Shown here: positions 50,665-58,829 of the stretch, in pieces
How the letters are laid out: the number at the start of each line of letters is the position of its first letter
Numbering within the stretch: the first letter of the stretch is position 1
Origin: Mucilaginibacter psychrotolerans
GTDB taxonomy: Bacteria > Bacteroidota > Bacteroidia > Sphingobacteriales > Sphingobacteriaceae
Direction of reading: 5' to 3'
Length of the DNA stretch: 64,000 bases
Assembly (NCBI RefSeq): GCF_004519315.1
Contig: NZ_SOZE01000008.1
Coordinates: 124,001 to 188,000 of the forward strand
Notes under the pieces: generated by a model
What the model was told of the DNA's origin: nothing
Seen by the model: the letters and a program-made list of their open reading frames with translations, nothing else
Databases searched by the model: none
Position numbers and translations under genes: made by a program

Positions 50665-51372
50665 ATGATACCTGCTAAAAAAAGAATATTACTGGCCGAA
50701 GACGAAGAACATTTGTTGGAAGCCATCAAATTAAACCTGGAGCTGGAAGGTTATAAAGTTTCTACAGCAAATAATGGTAAAAAAGCCCTCCAGATATTTA
50801 AAGAGGAACGCTTTAACCTGGTAATATTGGATGTGATGATGCCCGAGATTGACGGCTTTGTGGTTGCAGAAACCATCAGGTTGGAGAACTCCGAGGTGCC
50901 TATCATGTTCCTTACTGCTAAAAACACCAACGAAGATAAGATATCGGGCCTTAAAAAAGGTGCGGACGATTACCTTACCAAGCCTTTCAACCTGGAAGAG
51001 CTTATCCTTAGGGTAAACAACCTGGTAAAACGCAGTCTTAAAGGCGATGACCTGAAAGAGTTTAACAGCTATAAGATTGGCGAGAAAACCATTCACTTCA
51101 ACTCTTTTGAGCTGGTGAACGGTGATGAGAGCATTACGCCGCTCACCAAAAAGGAGACCATGCTGTTGAAGCTGCTGATAGAACGCCGCAACGAGGCCGT
51201 ATCGCGCGAGCAGATACTGGAAACCGTTTGGAACTACGATGTGTACCCATCAACCCGCACCATCGATAACTTTATCCTCACTTTCCGCAAGTATTTTGAG
51301 CCGGATCCTAAAAACCCGGTTTATTTCCATTCAATACGCGGCGTGGGGTATAAGTTTACAGATCAGCATTAA
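50665..51372 (+). CDS. OmpR-family response regulator
   Basis: A 235-residue protein. The receiver domain has the acidic pair in LLAEDEEHLLE, phospho-acceptor Asp56 in LVILDVMMPEIDG, and Lys in DDYLTKPFN. The winged-helix DNA-binding domain (about 135-233) has LTKKETMLLKLLIERRNEAV, SREQILETVW and SIRGVGYKF. It is paired with the kinase upstream and followed 3 bases later by a TPR gene. Confidence 0.93.
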   Translation: MIPAKKRILLAEDEEHLLEAIKLNLELEGYKVSTANNGKKALQIFKEERFNLVILDVMMPEIDGFVVAETIRLENSEVPIMFLTAKNTNEDKISGLKKGADDYLTKPFNLEELILRVNNLVKRSLKGDDLKEFNSYKIGEKTIHFNSFELVNGDESITPLTKKETMLLKLLIERRNEAVSREQILETVWNYDVYPSTRTIDNFILTFRKYFEPDPKNPVYFHSIRGVGYKFTDQH

Positions 51373-51375
51373 TAC

Positions 51376-51897
51376 ATGTTCACGGTACGGGCACGCATAT
51401 TAGTCACCGGTCTTTTTGTGGTACTGCTTACGGTAGTATTATATATGCACATCTACACTTTGGCGGCGGTGTGCGTTATGTTCATTGTATTGCTGGTATG
51501 GGGCTACTTTAAGCAGGGGCCCATTGTATTGGCGGCAAAGCATTTCCATAACAAAGATTACCGCGGTGCAGAGCGCCTGCTGAATGAGGTGAGCAGGCCC
51601 GAGTGGCTAAGTAAGCGCAGACGTGGCTTCTACGAGTTTATATACGGCGGCATATGCCTGCAAAAAAAAGACTATGAAGGGGCAGAGCAGCATTATGAAA
51701 TTGCTGCCCGATACCCCCTGCGCAGCGCGAATGATCACGTGGCTGCACTGGTACATGTTGCCAATATAAATGTACGCAACGGCAACTACGAGAAGGCACG
51801 CGCCTACCTGCAGCTTGCCGAAAAGCATAGAGATAATATTACTGCCAAAATGAAAGACGTGATAGATCGCGTGGAGCAGGAACTTAGTAAACATTAA
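51376..51897 (+). CDS. TPR-like membrane-anchored protein
   Basis: A 173-residue protein. Two close hydrophobic segments (about 7-25 and 28-45) are followed by TPR-like helices: AAKHFHNKDYRGAERLLNEV, YGGICLQKKDYEGAEQHYEI and HVANINVRNGNYEKARAYLQ. It starts 3 bases after the response-regulator stop, so it is the third gene of the two-component operon. TPR repeats bind partner proteins; the partner is unknown. Confidence 0.8.
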   Translation: MFTVRARILVTGLFVVLLTVVLYMHIYTLAAVCVMFIVLLVWGYFKQGPIVLAAKHFHNKDYRGAERLLNEVSRPEWLSKRRRGFYEFIYGGICLQKKDYEGAEQHYEIAARYPLRSANDHVAALVHVANINVRNGNYEKARAYLQLAEKHRDNITAKMKDVIDRVEQELSKH

Positions 51898-52012
51898 AAG
51901 ACAGAGGCAAGAGCTTAAGATACAAGAAACAAGAGTTAAGATAAAAGAGTTTTTCTTTCATATTACAGTCCTGATTCCTGCATCTTGAATTCTTGCTTTT
52001 CAAAAAAACGCT

Positions 52013-52127
52013 GTAGAGACGCGATACTTCGCGTCTTATGTAAGCAGAGCAAATACAAAATGACCGTAGAGACGCGATACTTCGCGCCTTTTACAAGCAA
52101 AGGAGACACAAAGTATTGTGTCTCTAC
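52013..52127. repeat. TAGAGACGCGATACTTCGCG repeat upstream of hemE
   Basis: GTAGAGACGCGATACTTCGCG at 52013 and again at 52065 are direct copies, each with an internal CGCGA-TACT-TCGCG palindrome. The block ends with the diverged palindrome GAGACACAAAGTATTGTGTC (from 52103) and then TCTACA. It ends 10 bases before the hemE ATG. It keeps the hemE frame open 51 codons upstream, which is not a real N-terminus. Confidence 0.9.
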
Positions 52128-52137
52128 AAAAGAACAT

Positions 52138-53163
52138 ATGAAAGACTCGTTATTTATAAAAGCCGCATTTTCACAGGAAACAGAACGCCCGCCGGTGTGG
52201 ATGATGCGCCAGGCAGGCCGTTTTATGCCCGAGTACTGGGAAATTAAAAACAAGTACTCTTTTCTGGAGATGTGCAAAACGCCGGAAATTGCTGCTGATG
52301 TTACTATGCTGCCGGTAGATTTGCTGGGTATTGATGCCGCTATCCTTTTCTCGGATATATTGGTAACAGGCGAAGCCATGGGCGGCGATTTAAGCTTTAC
52401 CCAGGGTGTAGGCCCCAAGTTTGCCAACCCGGTGCGCACCCAGGCTGATATTGATAACCTGCAAACCAACGTAGGTGATAAGCTGCAATACGTGGCCGAT
52501 GCGATAAAAGTGATACAGCAACGTCTTAATGGCAAGATACCTTTGATTGGTTTTGCGGGCGCACCTTTTACGGTGATGAGCTATCTGGTAGAAGGCGGAT
52601 CCTCAAAAGATTTCAAGCTGACCAAGCTGATGCTGCATAACCATCCGGAGATGGCGCATCAACTGTTATCGAAAATTGCAACAGTTACGGCGGATTACCT
52701 TAACCTGCAGATTGCAGCCGGCGTAAACGCGGTACAGATATTTGACAGTTGGGCACAGGCCTTATCGTGGGATGATTATACCGAGTTTTCGCATCGCTAC
52801 ATCGTCGAGATCATTAGCAAGCTAAACCGTAAGGATATCCCGGTAATATCGTTCTGCAAAGGCAGCTCGGTTTTTGCGCCACTAATGGCAGAGGCAAAGC
52901 CCGATGTGATTTCCATTGATTGGAACGTAGATCTGTTGGATATTAAGAACCGCTTGCCGCAAGGCATCGCCCTGCAAGGCAATCTCGATCCACATATTTT
53001 ATATGCCGATAAAAAGGTGATCAAGGAACGCATCCACCGACTGTTCGACCGCATGAAAGGCCAAAACGGCTTCATTTTCAACCTGGGCCACGGCATTATG
53101 CCGGATATCCCGTTTGATAATGTAAAATACGCAGTGGAGTTGATAAAAGCATACAAATATTAA
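52138..53163 (+). CDS. hemE: Uroporphyrinogen decarboxylase
   Basis: A 341-residue protein from the ATG at 52138. The signature RPPVWMMRQAGRFMPEYW is near the start (residues about 18-35), and IGFAGAPFTVMSYLVEGG holds the second family motif. Asp and Tyr/His active-site residues are in ILFSDILV and FNLGHGIMPDIP. It removes four carboxyl groups from uroporphyrinogen III to give coproporphyrinogen III. The length fits the family exactly, which supports the chosen start. HemJ is encoded 11 bases downstream. Confidence 0.96.
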   Translation: MKDSLFIKAAFSQETERPPVWMMRQAGRFMPEYWEIKNKYSFLEMCKTPEIAADVTMLPVDLLGIDAAILFSDILVTGEAMGGDLSFTQGVGPKFANPVRTQADIDNLQTNVGDKLQYVADAIKVIQQRLNGKIPLIGFAGAPFTVMSYLVEGGSSKDFKLTKLMLHNHPEMAHQLLSKIATVTADYLNLQIAAGVNAVQIFDSWAQALSWDDYTEFSHRYIVEIISKLNRKDIPVISFCKGSSVFAPLMAEAKPDVISIDWNVDLLDIKNRLPQGIALQGNLDPHILYADKKVIKERIHRLFDRMKGQNGFIFNLGHGIMPDIPFDNVKYAVELIKAYKY

Positions 53164-53174
53164 ATCTGTTAAAA

Positions 53175-53729
53175 TTGAGAAGCTTCCTTTCAGAATACTT
53201 GCTTTACATCAAATCCCTTCATATCATATTTGTGGTATGTTGGATGGCTGCATTGTTTTACATCGTCAGGCTCTTCATTTATCATACAGAAGCACAGCAG
53301 AAACCCCAGCCAGACCGTTCTATACTTTCAGGTCAGTTTGAAATTATGGAACGTCGTCTGTGGTATGTTATAGGTGTGCCATCTATGGTCATAACCTTTA
53401 TTGCCGGCGGTGCCATGCTTTATATACTGCCTGGTTACCTCAACGCAGGGTGGATGCATTTAAAGCTTTTATTTGTAACGGGCCTTTTGGTTTATCACTT
53501 TGTTTGCCAGTATAAAATGAAGCAAATGGCGGCAGGCATTTATAAGTGGACCTCTACGCAACTGCGGCTGTGGAACGAACTGGCTACCATTTTACTCTTC
53601 GCAATTGTATTTTTAGTGGTGGTACGTAGCGCCATAAACTGGATTTTTGGCGTTATCGGCATCATCCTGTTCAGTCTCATTATCATGTCGGCTGTGAAGA
53701 TTTACAAATACTTCAGGGAAAAAAAATAA
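53175..53729 (+). CDS. hemJ: HemJ-type protoporphyrinogen IX oxidase
   Basis: A 184-residue membrane protein with a TTG start. Four to five helices are present. The HemJ signature KSLHIIFVVCWMAALFYIVR followed by LFIYHTEAQ is at about 13-42, with His16 matching the haem-binding His known in HemJ. It has the conserved WxYVIGxPSM-like region (RRLWYVIGVPSM) near 80. HemJ oxidises protoporphyrinogen IX to protoporphyrin IX. It is cotranscribed with hemE. Confidence 0.9.
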   Translation: MRSFLSEYLLYIKSLHIIFVVCWMAALFYIVRLFIYHTEAQQKPQPDRSILSGQFEIMERRLWYVIGVPSMVITFIAGGAMLYILPGYLNAGWMHLKLLFVTGLLVYHFVCQYKMKQMAAGIYKWTSTQLRLWNELATILLFAIVFLVVVRSAINWIFGVIGIILFSLIIMSAVKIYKYFREKK

Positions 53730-53763
53730 AGGCCGCAAGCAAGTATGGATGTAGCCCCATCGC

Positions 53764-53793
53764 TTGCATTTGTGTTCAATTTGCCTAAATTTG
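53764..53793 (+). promoter_or_regulatory. Promoter of the ABM-domain gene
   Basis: TTG at 53764-53766 and TAAATTTG at 53786-53793 fit the -33/-7 pattern with a 19-base gap. The implied transcript start (about 53800) lies downstream of the upstream in-frame start and supports the ATG at 53823. Confidence 0.6.
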
Positions 53794-53822
53794 AATATCA
53801 ACCTTGCAAAACAACCCTTCTT

Positions 53823-54134
53823 ATGATATCCCAAACCCCGCAAGCGCCTTATTACGCCGTTATCTTTACCTCTATCCGTACGGCAGGCGACGATGGTTAC
53901 GGAGATATGGCCGCAGAAATGGGCAAGTTGGCGGCAGGGCAGGAGGGGTACCTGGGCGTAGAATCGGCCCGTAACGAAATTGGCATTACGGTGTCTTATT
54001 GGACAAGCCTGGAAGCCATAAAAAACTGGAAAGCTGTGAGCCGGCACCGGTTGGCGCAGCAATACGGGCAGCAGAAATGGTACCAAAGCTACAAAGTGCG
54101 GATATGTTTGGTTGAGCGCGATTACGAGTTTTGA
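53823..54134 (+). CDS. Antibiotic biosynthesis monooxygenase (ABM) domain protein
   Basis: A 103-residue protein from the ATG at 53823, chosen because a promoter lies between it and the upstream in-frame start. The ferredoxin-like ABM fold shows YYAVIFTSIRT, AGQEGYLGVESAR, VSYWTSLEAIKNWKAVSRH and WYQSYKVRICLVERDY. It stands next to hemJ, but the Asn-Trp-His triad of IsdG-type haem oxygenases is not seen with the right spacing. It may be a quinone or small-aromatic monooxygenase; function open. Confidence 0.8.
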   Translation: MISQTPQAPYYAVIFTSIRTAGDDGYGDMAAEMGKLAAGQEGYLGVESARNEIGITVSYWTSLEAIKNWKAVSRHRLAQQYGQQKWYQSYKVRICLVERDYEF

Positions 54135-54308
54135 CGGCTTACACACCTTTTGTTTTACATAACCGTATTGTTACACTACAGGCAAAACAAAATGTGGCCT
54201 GTAGGCAAGTTTTACTTACTTTGCAGTCATTAATTCGATTGCTTTTTTTTAATTAACAACGGTTAGGAGTATAACCTTTTTAATTTTGTTTCCGTATAAA
54301 GATTATAT

Positions 54309-54731
54309 ATGAGCCCTAATAACACCAAAACCGTTAGCGTCTTATTAGTTGATGATGATGAAATCAATAACTTCATTTCTATCAAACTAATAAAGAAAGC
54401 TTTAACTAATACAGACATCATGGCATGTCTGAATGGGAGGTTTGCGATCGATCAGCTCGTAGAGATACAGCGCAAAGATCCCAGCCAACTGCCTGATTAT
54501 ATCCTGCTGGATATCAACATGCCGATTATGAACGGCTGGGAGTTTTTAGACGAATACAAGCGCATCAACCTTGATCCACTGGGCAAGAGTAAGATTTTTA
54601 TTATTTCTTCATCCGTTTTCAGCAACGATATCAACAAGGCGCGTTCGTACCCGCTGGTGAAAGATTTTATCTCCAAACCACTCAACGTAGATAAAATAAA
54701 AGAACTTTTCGGCGTTACAGAAGGGGCGTAA
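54309..54731 (+). CDS. Single-domain response regulator (receiver only)
   Basis: A 140-residue protein consisting of a receiver domain alone. The acidic pocket is VLLVDDDEINN, the phospho-acceptor Asp68 is in YILLDINMPIMNGWEFL, and Thr/Lys switch positions are in IFIISSSVF and DFISKPLN. There is no output domain, so it probably passes phosphate on or binds a partner. No kinase is adjacent. Its 3' end overlaps the convergent MBL-fold gene by 17 bases. Confidence 0.9.
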   Translation: MSPNNTKTVSVLLVDDDEINNFISIKLIKKALTNTDIMACLNGRFAIDQLVEIQRKDPSQLPDYILLDINMPIMNGWEFLDEYKRINLDPLGKSKIFIISSSVFSNDINKARSYPLVKDFISKPLNVDKIKELFGVTEGA

Positions 54732-55488
54732 CCGCAAACTGCTCGTCCTGGTAACTTACCGTGCCAATGGCATTTGCCCTTGCATGGTAAAACAAACAGG
54801 TATAACCTTCTGCCGCTGCTTTTTTGCCGTATTGTATGCGCAATTCTGCAGAGCGGTGGCCATCATAATCATATTTCGCAACGAATTTCCTGATCAGCTG
54901 TTCCGGCTCGGGTAGTTCATCTCCTCCAAAAAACACTTTGCAGCCTTCTAAATTAAACCATAGCACCTGGTGGTATTTGCTGTGGCCAGCGCTCAACTCG
55001 TAAGTGATGCCCGGCCTGAATTCGCCTTCACTATCTACCAGCGTCATTTTTACTTTACCGGCAAGCGCCTCGAATATTTCTTTGTGATACGATGAAGATG
55101 CGCCCGTTAAAGCGTATTCCCATTCCTGTTTGTTGATCATATGCTCCGCATCCGGAAAGCTTGGCTCCAGCTTGCCGTTGCGCTCTACCACCAACCCGCC
55201 CGAGTGGTCGTAATGTAGGTGGCTCATCAGTACGAGTGTAACCTCTTCCGGATCGAAACCGGCGTTGCGGATGTGTTGGTGCAGCAACAGTTCGTCGCGG
55301 GTATCCTTGTAACCAAGACCGGCATCAAGTAGGATTAAATCCGTTTGAGTTTTGATGAGGAAAGGGTTCACGTGGATAAACAATGAGCCGGGGCGGTCCT
55401 TACGGTTGTCGGTCTCCGGGTTAAAAGGGATAAACTTTTTAGTACTGTCTACCGAATACGAGCCCTCGCCCAATGCAAATATTTCCAT
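54715..55488 (-). CDS. MBL-fold metallo-hydrolase
   Basis: A 257-residue protein from the ATG at 55488; the upstream 46 in-frame codons lack family similarity. The metal motif is LMSHLHYDHSGG (HxHxDH), with further ligands in YELSAGHSKYHQ and VFFGGDELPEP. It follows the lactonase/N-acyl-homoserine-lactonase-like branch (DAGLGYKDTRDELL precedes the motif). There is no signal peptide. The substrate is not known. Confidence 0.85.
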   Translation of the reverse strand: MEIFALGEGSYSVDSTKKFIPFNPETDNRKDRPGSLFIHVNPFLIKTQTDLILLDAGLGYKDTRDELLLHQHIRNAGFDPEEVTLVLMSHLHYDHSGGLVVERNGKLEPSFPDAEHMINKQEWEYALTGASSSYHKEIFEALAGKVKMTLVDSEGEFRPGITYELSAGHSKYHQVLWFNLEGCKVFFGGDELPEPEQLIRKFVAKYDYDGHRSAELRIQYGKKAAAEGYTCLFYHARANAIGTVSYQDEQFAVTPLL

Positions 55489-55655
55489 AGTGTTGCAAAT
55501 ATACGGGCCAGGCGGGTTTTTTGCAGTTTGGCTGGAATAAATGACAATGAACTGTAACGAAGTGGTCTTGTTAAGTGTCTTTTGTGTTGGCGATGTTTTG
55601 ACGCAGCGGAAGCAGAGTAGGCACACAGAGTGCAGAGGGAAAGTTTGATTTTAAG

Positions 55656-55870
55656 TAAACACGAATTTTCACGGATTGAATCGAATTACACGAATTTTAG
55701 AAATTGATTTAAGGTGTTGATTTATAAAAATTAGGCCTGATTCGTGCCAGTCAGTTACTTCAATTACAAATAGCAGGAGTTTAAATACGAATTTTCACCA
55801 ATTGATTTAAAGTGCTAATTAGTGAAAATTAACCCTAATTCATGAAATTCGTGTTCACTCAAATCGCCAA
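55656..55870. repeat. Degenerate CGAATTTCACG repeats, no gene
   Basis: Words such as ACACGAATTTTCACGGATTG, ACACGAATTTTAG, ATACGAATTTTCACCAATTG and GAAATTCGTGTTCACTCAAA alternate in both senses. The same words build the 43-base tandem repeat at 59729. With flanks this covers most of the gap 55489-55923, in which no gene is seen. Confidence 0.7.
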
Positions 55871-55923
55871 TAGATAAGCTAGTTAGTTAAAATTTGTTAA
55901 ATAATTTACGAAACTCTTGCATA

Positions 55924-55963
55924 TACGAAAACTATCGTACTTCTTTGTACGAAGGAATTCGTA
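55924..55963 (+). promoter_or_regulatory. Tandem operator-like palindromes upstream of blaI-type gene
   Basis: Two palindromes with the same layout, TACGA-N6-TCGTA, lie at 55924-55939 and 55948-55963, 24 bases apart. A near -7 box, TTCTTTG (55941-55947), lies between them. A lone TACGA half-site stands at 55907-55911. The second site ends 11 bases before the ATG. BlaI/MecI/CopY regulators are known to bind TACA/TGTA-type palindromes over their own promoters. Confidence 0.7.
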
Positions 55964-55974
55964 ATAAGGATAAA

Positions 55975-56349
55975 ATGGAACTGAAACCAACAGAAAGCGA
56001 GCTGGAAATTTTACAGGTTATTTGGAAAAAGGGCGAATGCACAGTACGCGACGTGCACGAGGAACTTGCCAAGAACAAAGAATCGGGTTATACCACCACC
56101 CTCAAGCTGATGCAGATAATGCACGAAAAAGGTTTGGTTGAACGCAATACCGATGCTAAAACCCACCTGTACAAAGCATTGATAACACGTGGCGAGGCGC
56201 AGCAGGGCGCGTTGGATAAGATCATATCTACCGTGTTCAAAGGCTCTACCAGCGATTTGGTTATACAAGCGCTGGGCCAGCACCGCGCCTCTAAGGACGA
56301 GATAGATGCTATCAAGAACTTTTTAGACCAGTTTGAGGGGGAAAAGTAG
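55975..56349 (+). CDS. BlaI/MecI/CopY family transcriptional repressor
   Basis: A 124-residue protein from the ATG at 55975; the frame upstream runs through the operator region and is not coding. The winged helix is KPTESELEILQVIWKKGECT, VRDVHEELAKN and GYTTTLKLMQIMHEKGLVER, the BlaI signature. The C-terminal helices (about 75-120) dimerise. Members are cleaved or released after a signal from a BlaR1-type membrane protease, here encoded 132 bases downstream. Confidence 0.92.
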   Translation: MELKPTESELEILQVIWKKGECTVRDVHEELAKNKESGYTTTLKLMQIMHEKGLVERNTDAKTHLYKALITRGEAQQGALDKIISTVFKGSTSDLVIQALGQHRASKDEIDAIKNFLDQFEGEK

Positions 56350-56481
56350 AAGCGAGAATCAAGCGTTAAGAATCAAGAAGAAGGAAAACGTTTGCACGGG
56401 GATTTGACTCTTTGATTTTCTTACCTGCCTCTTCAACATTTAGGATTTAGGCCTTAGATTTTAGAATTTAAATAACATAGT

Positions 56482-58494
56482 ATGCAAAGCTTGTTTTATA
56501 ACATCAGCCAGGTTTTAGGTATCGCCATTTTGCATTCGCTTTGGCAGGGTTTGTTGATATGGTTCATGCTGCGTGTGGTGTTCAGCGCTTCGCCGGCATT
56601 ATCAGCCATAAAAAAACACAACATGGCTGCTGTGGCTATGCTGGGCATAGCGGCCTGGTTTATGGTAACGCTTTTTAACGAGGCAGGCAACTTTAACTGG
56701 CACCCGGTAGTGCCGGCGGTAGCGGCCTTTGCGCCGCAGGCTGGCATGATAAACCAGCTATCGCCCTTTACGGCCCCGGCAGACAGGTATTACTATGTTA
56801 TAGAAGGCTATTTGCCCTATGTTACCATCCTTTACCTGGCGGGCCTGGCCATAAACCTGTTTAAGCTTAGCTATTGCAGGGTGAAACTGCTGCGTATAAA
56901 AAAAGCGTTGTTGCCGCCGGGCGACATGCAATGGCTTGCAGACGAGTTTGCCGAAAGGCTGCAAATCCGCCGCTATGTAAGGGTAAATTTCAGCTCGCTT
57001 GTTGATGTGCCTTGCATGATCGGTTATCTTAAGCCTATTATTCTTTTACCTATTTCCTTGTCCACCAATCTGTCCGTTGCCGAAACGGAGGCTATACTAT
57101 TGCACGAACTCGCCCACATCAAACGGAACGATTATTTGGTAAACCTGCTGCAGCAGGTAATCAATTCCTTATTGTTCTTTAATCCTTTTGCCCAGATGAT
57201 TAGCCGTTTGATAAGTGCCGAGCGCGAAAACTGCTGCGACGACCTGGTGGTGCAAACCACCAACAACCCGCTGGTATACGCCCGTGCCTTACTGAAGCTT
57301 GAAGAAAGCAGGCACGCAAACCTGCAACTGGCGCTGGCCGCCAGTACCAACAAACACTATTTATTAACCAGAATCGAACGCATCATGAAAACCCAACAAA
57401 AAATAGGCAACATACGCCATTTGGTGCTTGCCATATTACTTTTAGCCGGCAGCTTAAGCAGCATTGCCTGGTTAAACCCCGAAATTAAGAACGGTAAGAT
57501 TACCGTTAAGGCCGTAACGCCCCGCGAAATTATCAATACCCTGTTTGCCGATACTACCCGCAAAAAAGCCGTTAAAGGCAAACCCGCAAAACAAAAAGCA
57601 ACTAAGATTTATAAAGACAAAGTACTCCTGGATCATGAAAACTTCACGTTTAACGACGGCATGAACGACCCCGAACTGCGCCGCCTGGGCGCCGAACTGG
57701 ATAAGCAAAGCCAGGCTTTGAGCAAATACTACGATAGCCCGGATTTTAAGGCCCTTACCCAGGAACTGGAGAAACGCGGCCACGAGATAGATGCCTATTA
57801 CAACAACGACCAGATGAAGGCCCTCACTGCCAACCAGCAGAAGCTTGGTGCCGATTTCGACCGTAAATACGGCCACAACAAAGATATAGAACAGTACGGT
57901 AAGCAAATGGAAGCACTGGGCAAAAACATCGATAGTTACTTCAGCTCTCCCGGGTTTAAGGATATGAATGCCAGGCTGAAAAAGAAGTTCAACATTACCA
58001 GCGACTATAACGACGACCACGACCCGAACTATAAAAAGTACCAGGAAGAACTGCAGGCCAACCTCCCCGCCCAGATAAACAAGGACACAGAAGAGATGAA
58101 AGTGCTGGGCGGAAAGATGCGCGGCTTTTTCCAATCGGCAGATTTTATGGCCTCAAGAGACAGTATGCGCCAGATGGGCGACAGCATGCGCAGGGCATTT
58201 GATAACCCCAAAATGAAACTACAGCAGGAGCAGATGCGTAAGCTAAGCGACCAAATGCGTGCCTATAGCAACAACCCCGACTTTTTACGCATGAAGAAGC
58301 AAATGCAGGATGCTGCCGCCAAAATGAGGACCTACACCCAATCGCCCGCCTTTAAAAAGAAGATGGAGGAGTTTCGCAAGCAAATGAAAGCCTTTAATTG
58401 GAATGACAACAACAATAATAACGACAACAATTACCACATAGACAGGGACAGCGTATCAAACCCTAATCAACCGCAGGGCCCCGGTAAACCTTAA
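56482..58494 (+). CDS. BlaR1-type M56 membrane metallopeptidase with a repeat-rich C-terminus
   Basis: A 670-residue protein. Hydrophobic helices lie at about 10-33, 46-66, 108-125 and 310-330. The zinc site is LLHELAHIKRND (His208-His212) with the Glu in ERENCCDDLVV, as in M56 peptidases. Beyond residue about 345 there is no penicillin-binding domain. Instead, some 260 residues hold loose repeats of about 30-35 residues of the type YxxSPxFKxLxxxLxKxG (YYDSPDFKALTQ, YFSSPGFKDMNA, YSNNPDFLRMKK, YTQSPAFKKKME). The tail is Asn-rich. It probably signals to the BlaI-type repressor encoded just upstream. Confidence 0.88.
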   Translation: MQSLFYNISQVLGIAILHSLWQGLLIWFMLRVVFSASPALSAIKKHNMAAVAMLGIAAWFMVTLFNEAGNFNWHPVVPAVAAFAPQAGMINQLSPFTAPADRYYYVIEGYLPYVTILYLAGLAINLFKLSYCRVKLLRIKKALLPPGDMQWLADEFAERLQIRRYVRVNFSSLVDVPCMIGYLKPIILLPISLSTNLSVAETEAILLHELAHIKRNDYLVNLLQQVINSLLFFNPFAQMISRLISAERENCCDDLVVQTTNNPLVYARALLKLEESRHANLQLALAASTNKHYLLTRIERIMKTQQKIGNIRHLVLAILLLAGSLSSIAWLNPEIKNGKITVKAVTPREIINTLFADTTRKKAVKGKPAKQKATKIYKDKVLLDHENFTFNDGMNDPELRRLGAELDKQSQALSKYYDSPDFKALTQELEKRGHEIDAYYNNDQMKALTANQQKLGADFDRKYGHNKDIEQYGKQMEALGKNIDSYFSSPGFKDMNARLKKKFNITSDYNDDHDPNYKKYQEELQANLPAQINKDTEEMKVLGGKMRGFFQSADFMASRDSMRQMGDSMRRAFDNPKMKLQQEQMRKLSDQMRAYSNNPDFLRMKKQMQDAAAKMRTYTQSPAFKKKMEEFRKQMKAFNWNDNNNNNDNNYHIDRDSVSNPNQPQGPGKP

Positions 58495-58527
58495 AGAGCC
58501 GATGTTTTGGTGTGTCAGTATTTAGTT

Positions 58528-58563
58528 AAGCCGGTTACCAGGAGTGGTGGCCGGGCTTTTTTT
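58528..58563 (+). terminator. Terminator after the blaI-blaR1 operon
   Basis: AAGCCGGTTACCA pairs imperfectly with TGGTGGCCGGGCTT (one bulge, G-T pairs), followed by seven T to 58563. Confidence 0.6.
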
Positions 58564-58685
58564 ATGGAGGAGGAAGTCTATAAATCAGGCTTGAATGCGT
58601 TAGGGGTAATAGCGGATACCGGCCTGCGCCTAAGGCCTAGTGCGCGTATGAGCGGATAACCCGGGCCGCAGGCAACGCTATTATT

Positions 58686-58829
58686 GATGAATAGTGAGTG
58701 GTTGCTGTATTGCAAACTATTCGCCACGCACATGCTCACCGTTTACCATCCTTCGGATGTTAATAGATAAAATCAGCAGGAATATTTTTCTTTAACCATC
58801 CACCACTCAATAATCAACCATTCACCACT
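58686..58829. repeat. GAGTGGT/ACCACTC-type repeat next to a truncated gene
   Basis: GATGAATAGTGAGTGGTTGC at the left and CCATCCACCACTCAATAATC then AACCATTCACCACT at the right. The right edge is where sequence similar to a sigma-factor tail begins. The preceding bases 58564-58685 hold another G/C-rich dispersed-looking stretch (GGTAATAGCGGATACCGG and GAGCGGATAACCCGGGCC) and no gene. Confidence 0.65.

Noticed and set aside
51985..52137. 51-residue N-terminal extension of HemE
   Set aside because: It is translated from the TAGAGACGCGATAC repeat; the family starts at about the ATG at 52138.
53823..54134. IsdG-like haem-degrading monooxygenase next to hemJ
   Set aside because: The ABM fold is clear, but the Asn-Trp-His triad spacing of IsdG-type enzymes is not present, so only the general family is called.
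55894..55974. 27-residue extension of the BlaI-type repressor
   Set aside because: It would translate the operator palindromes; the winged helix starts directly after the ATG at 55975.
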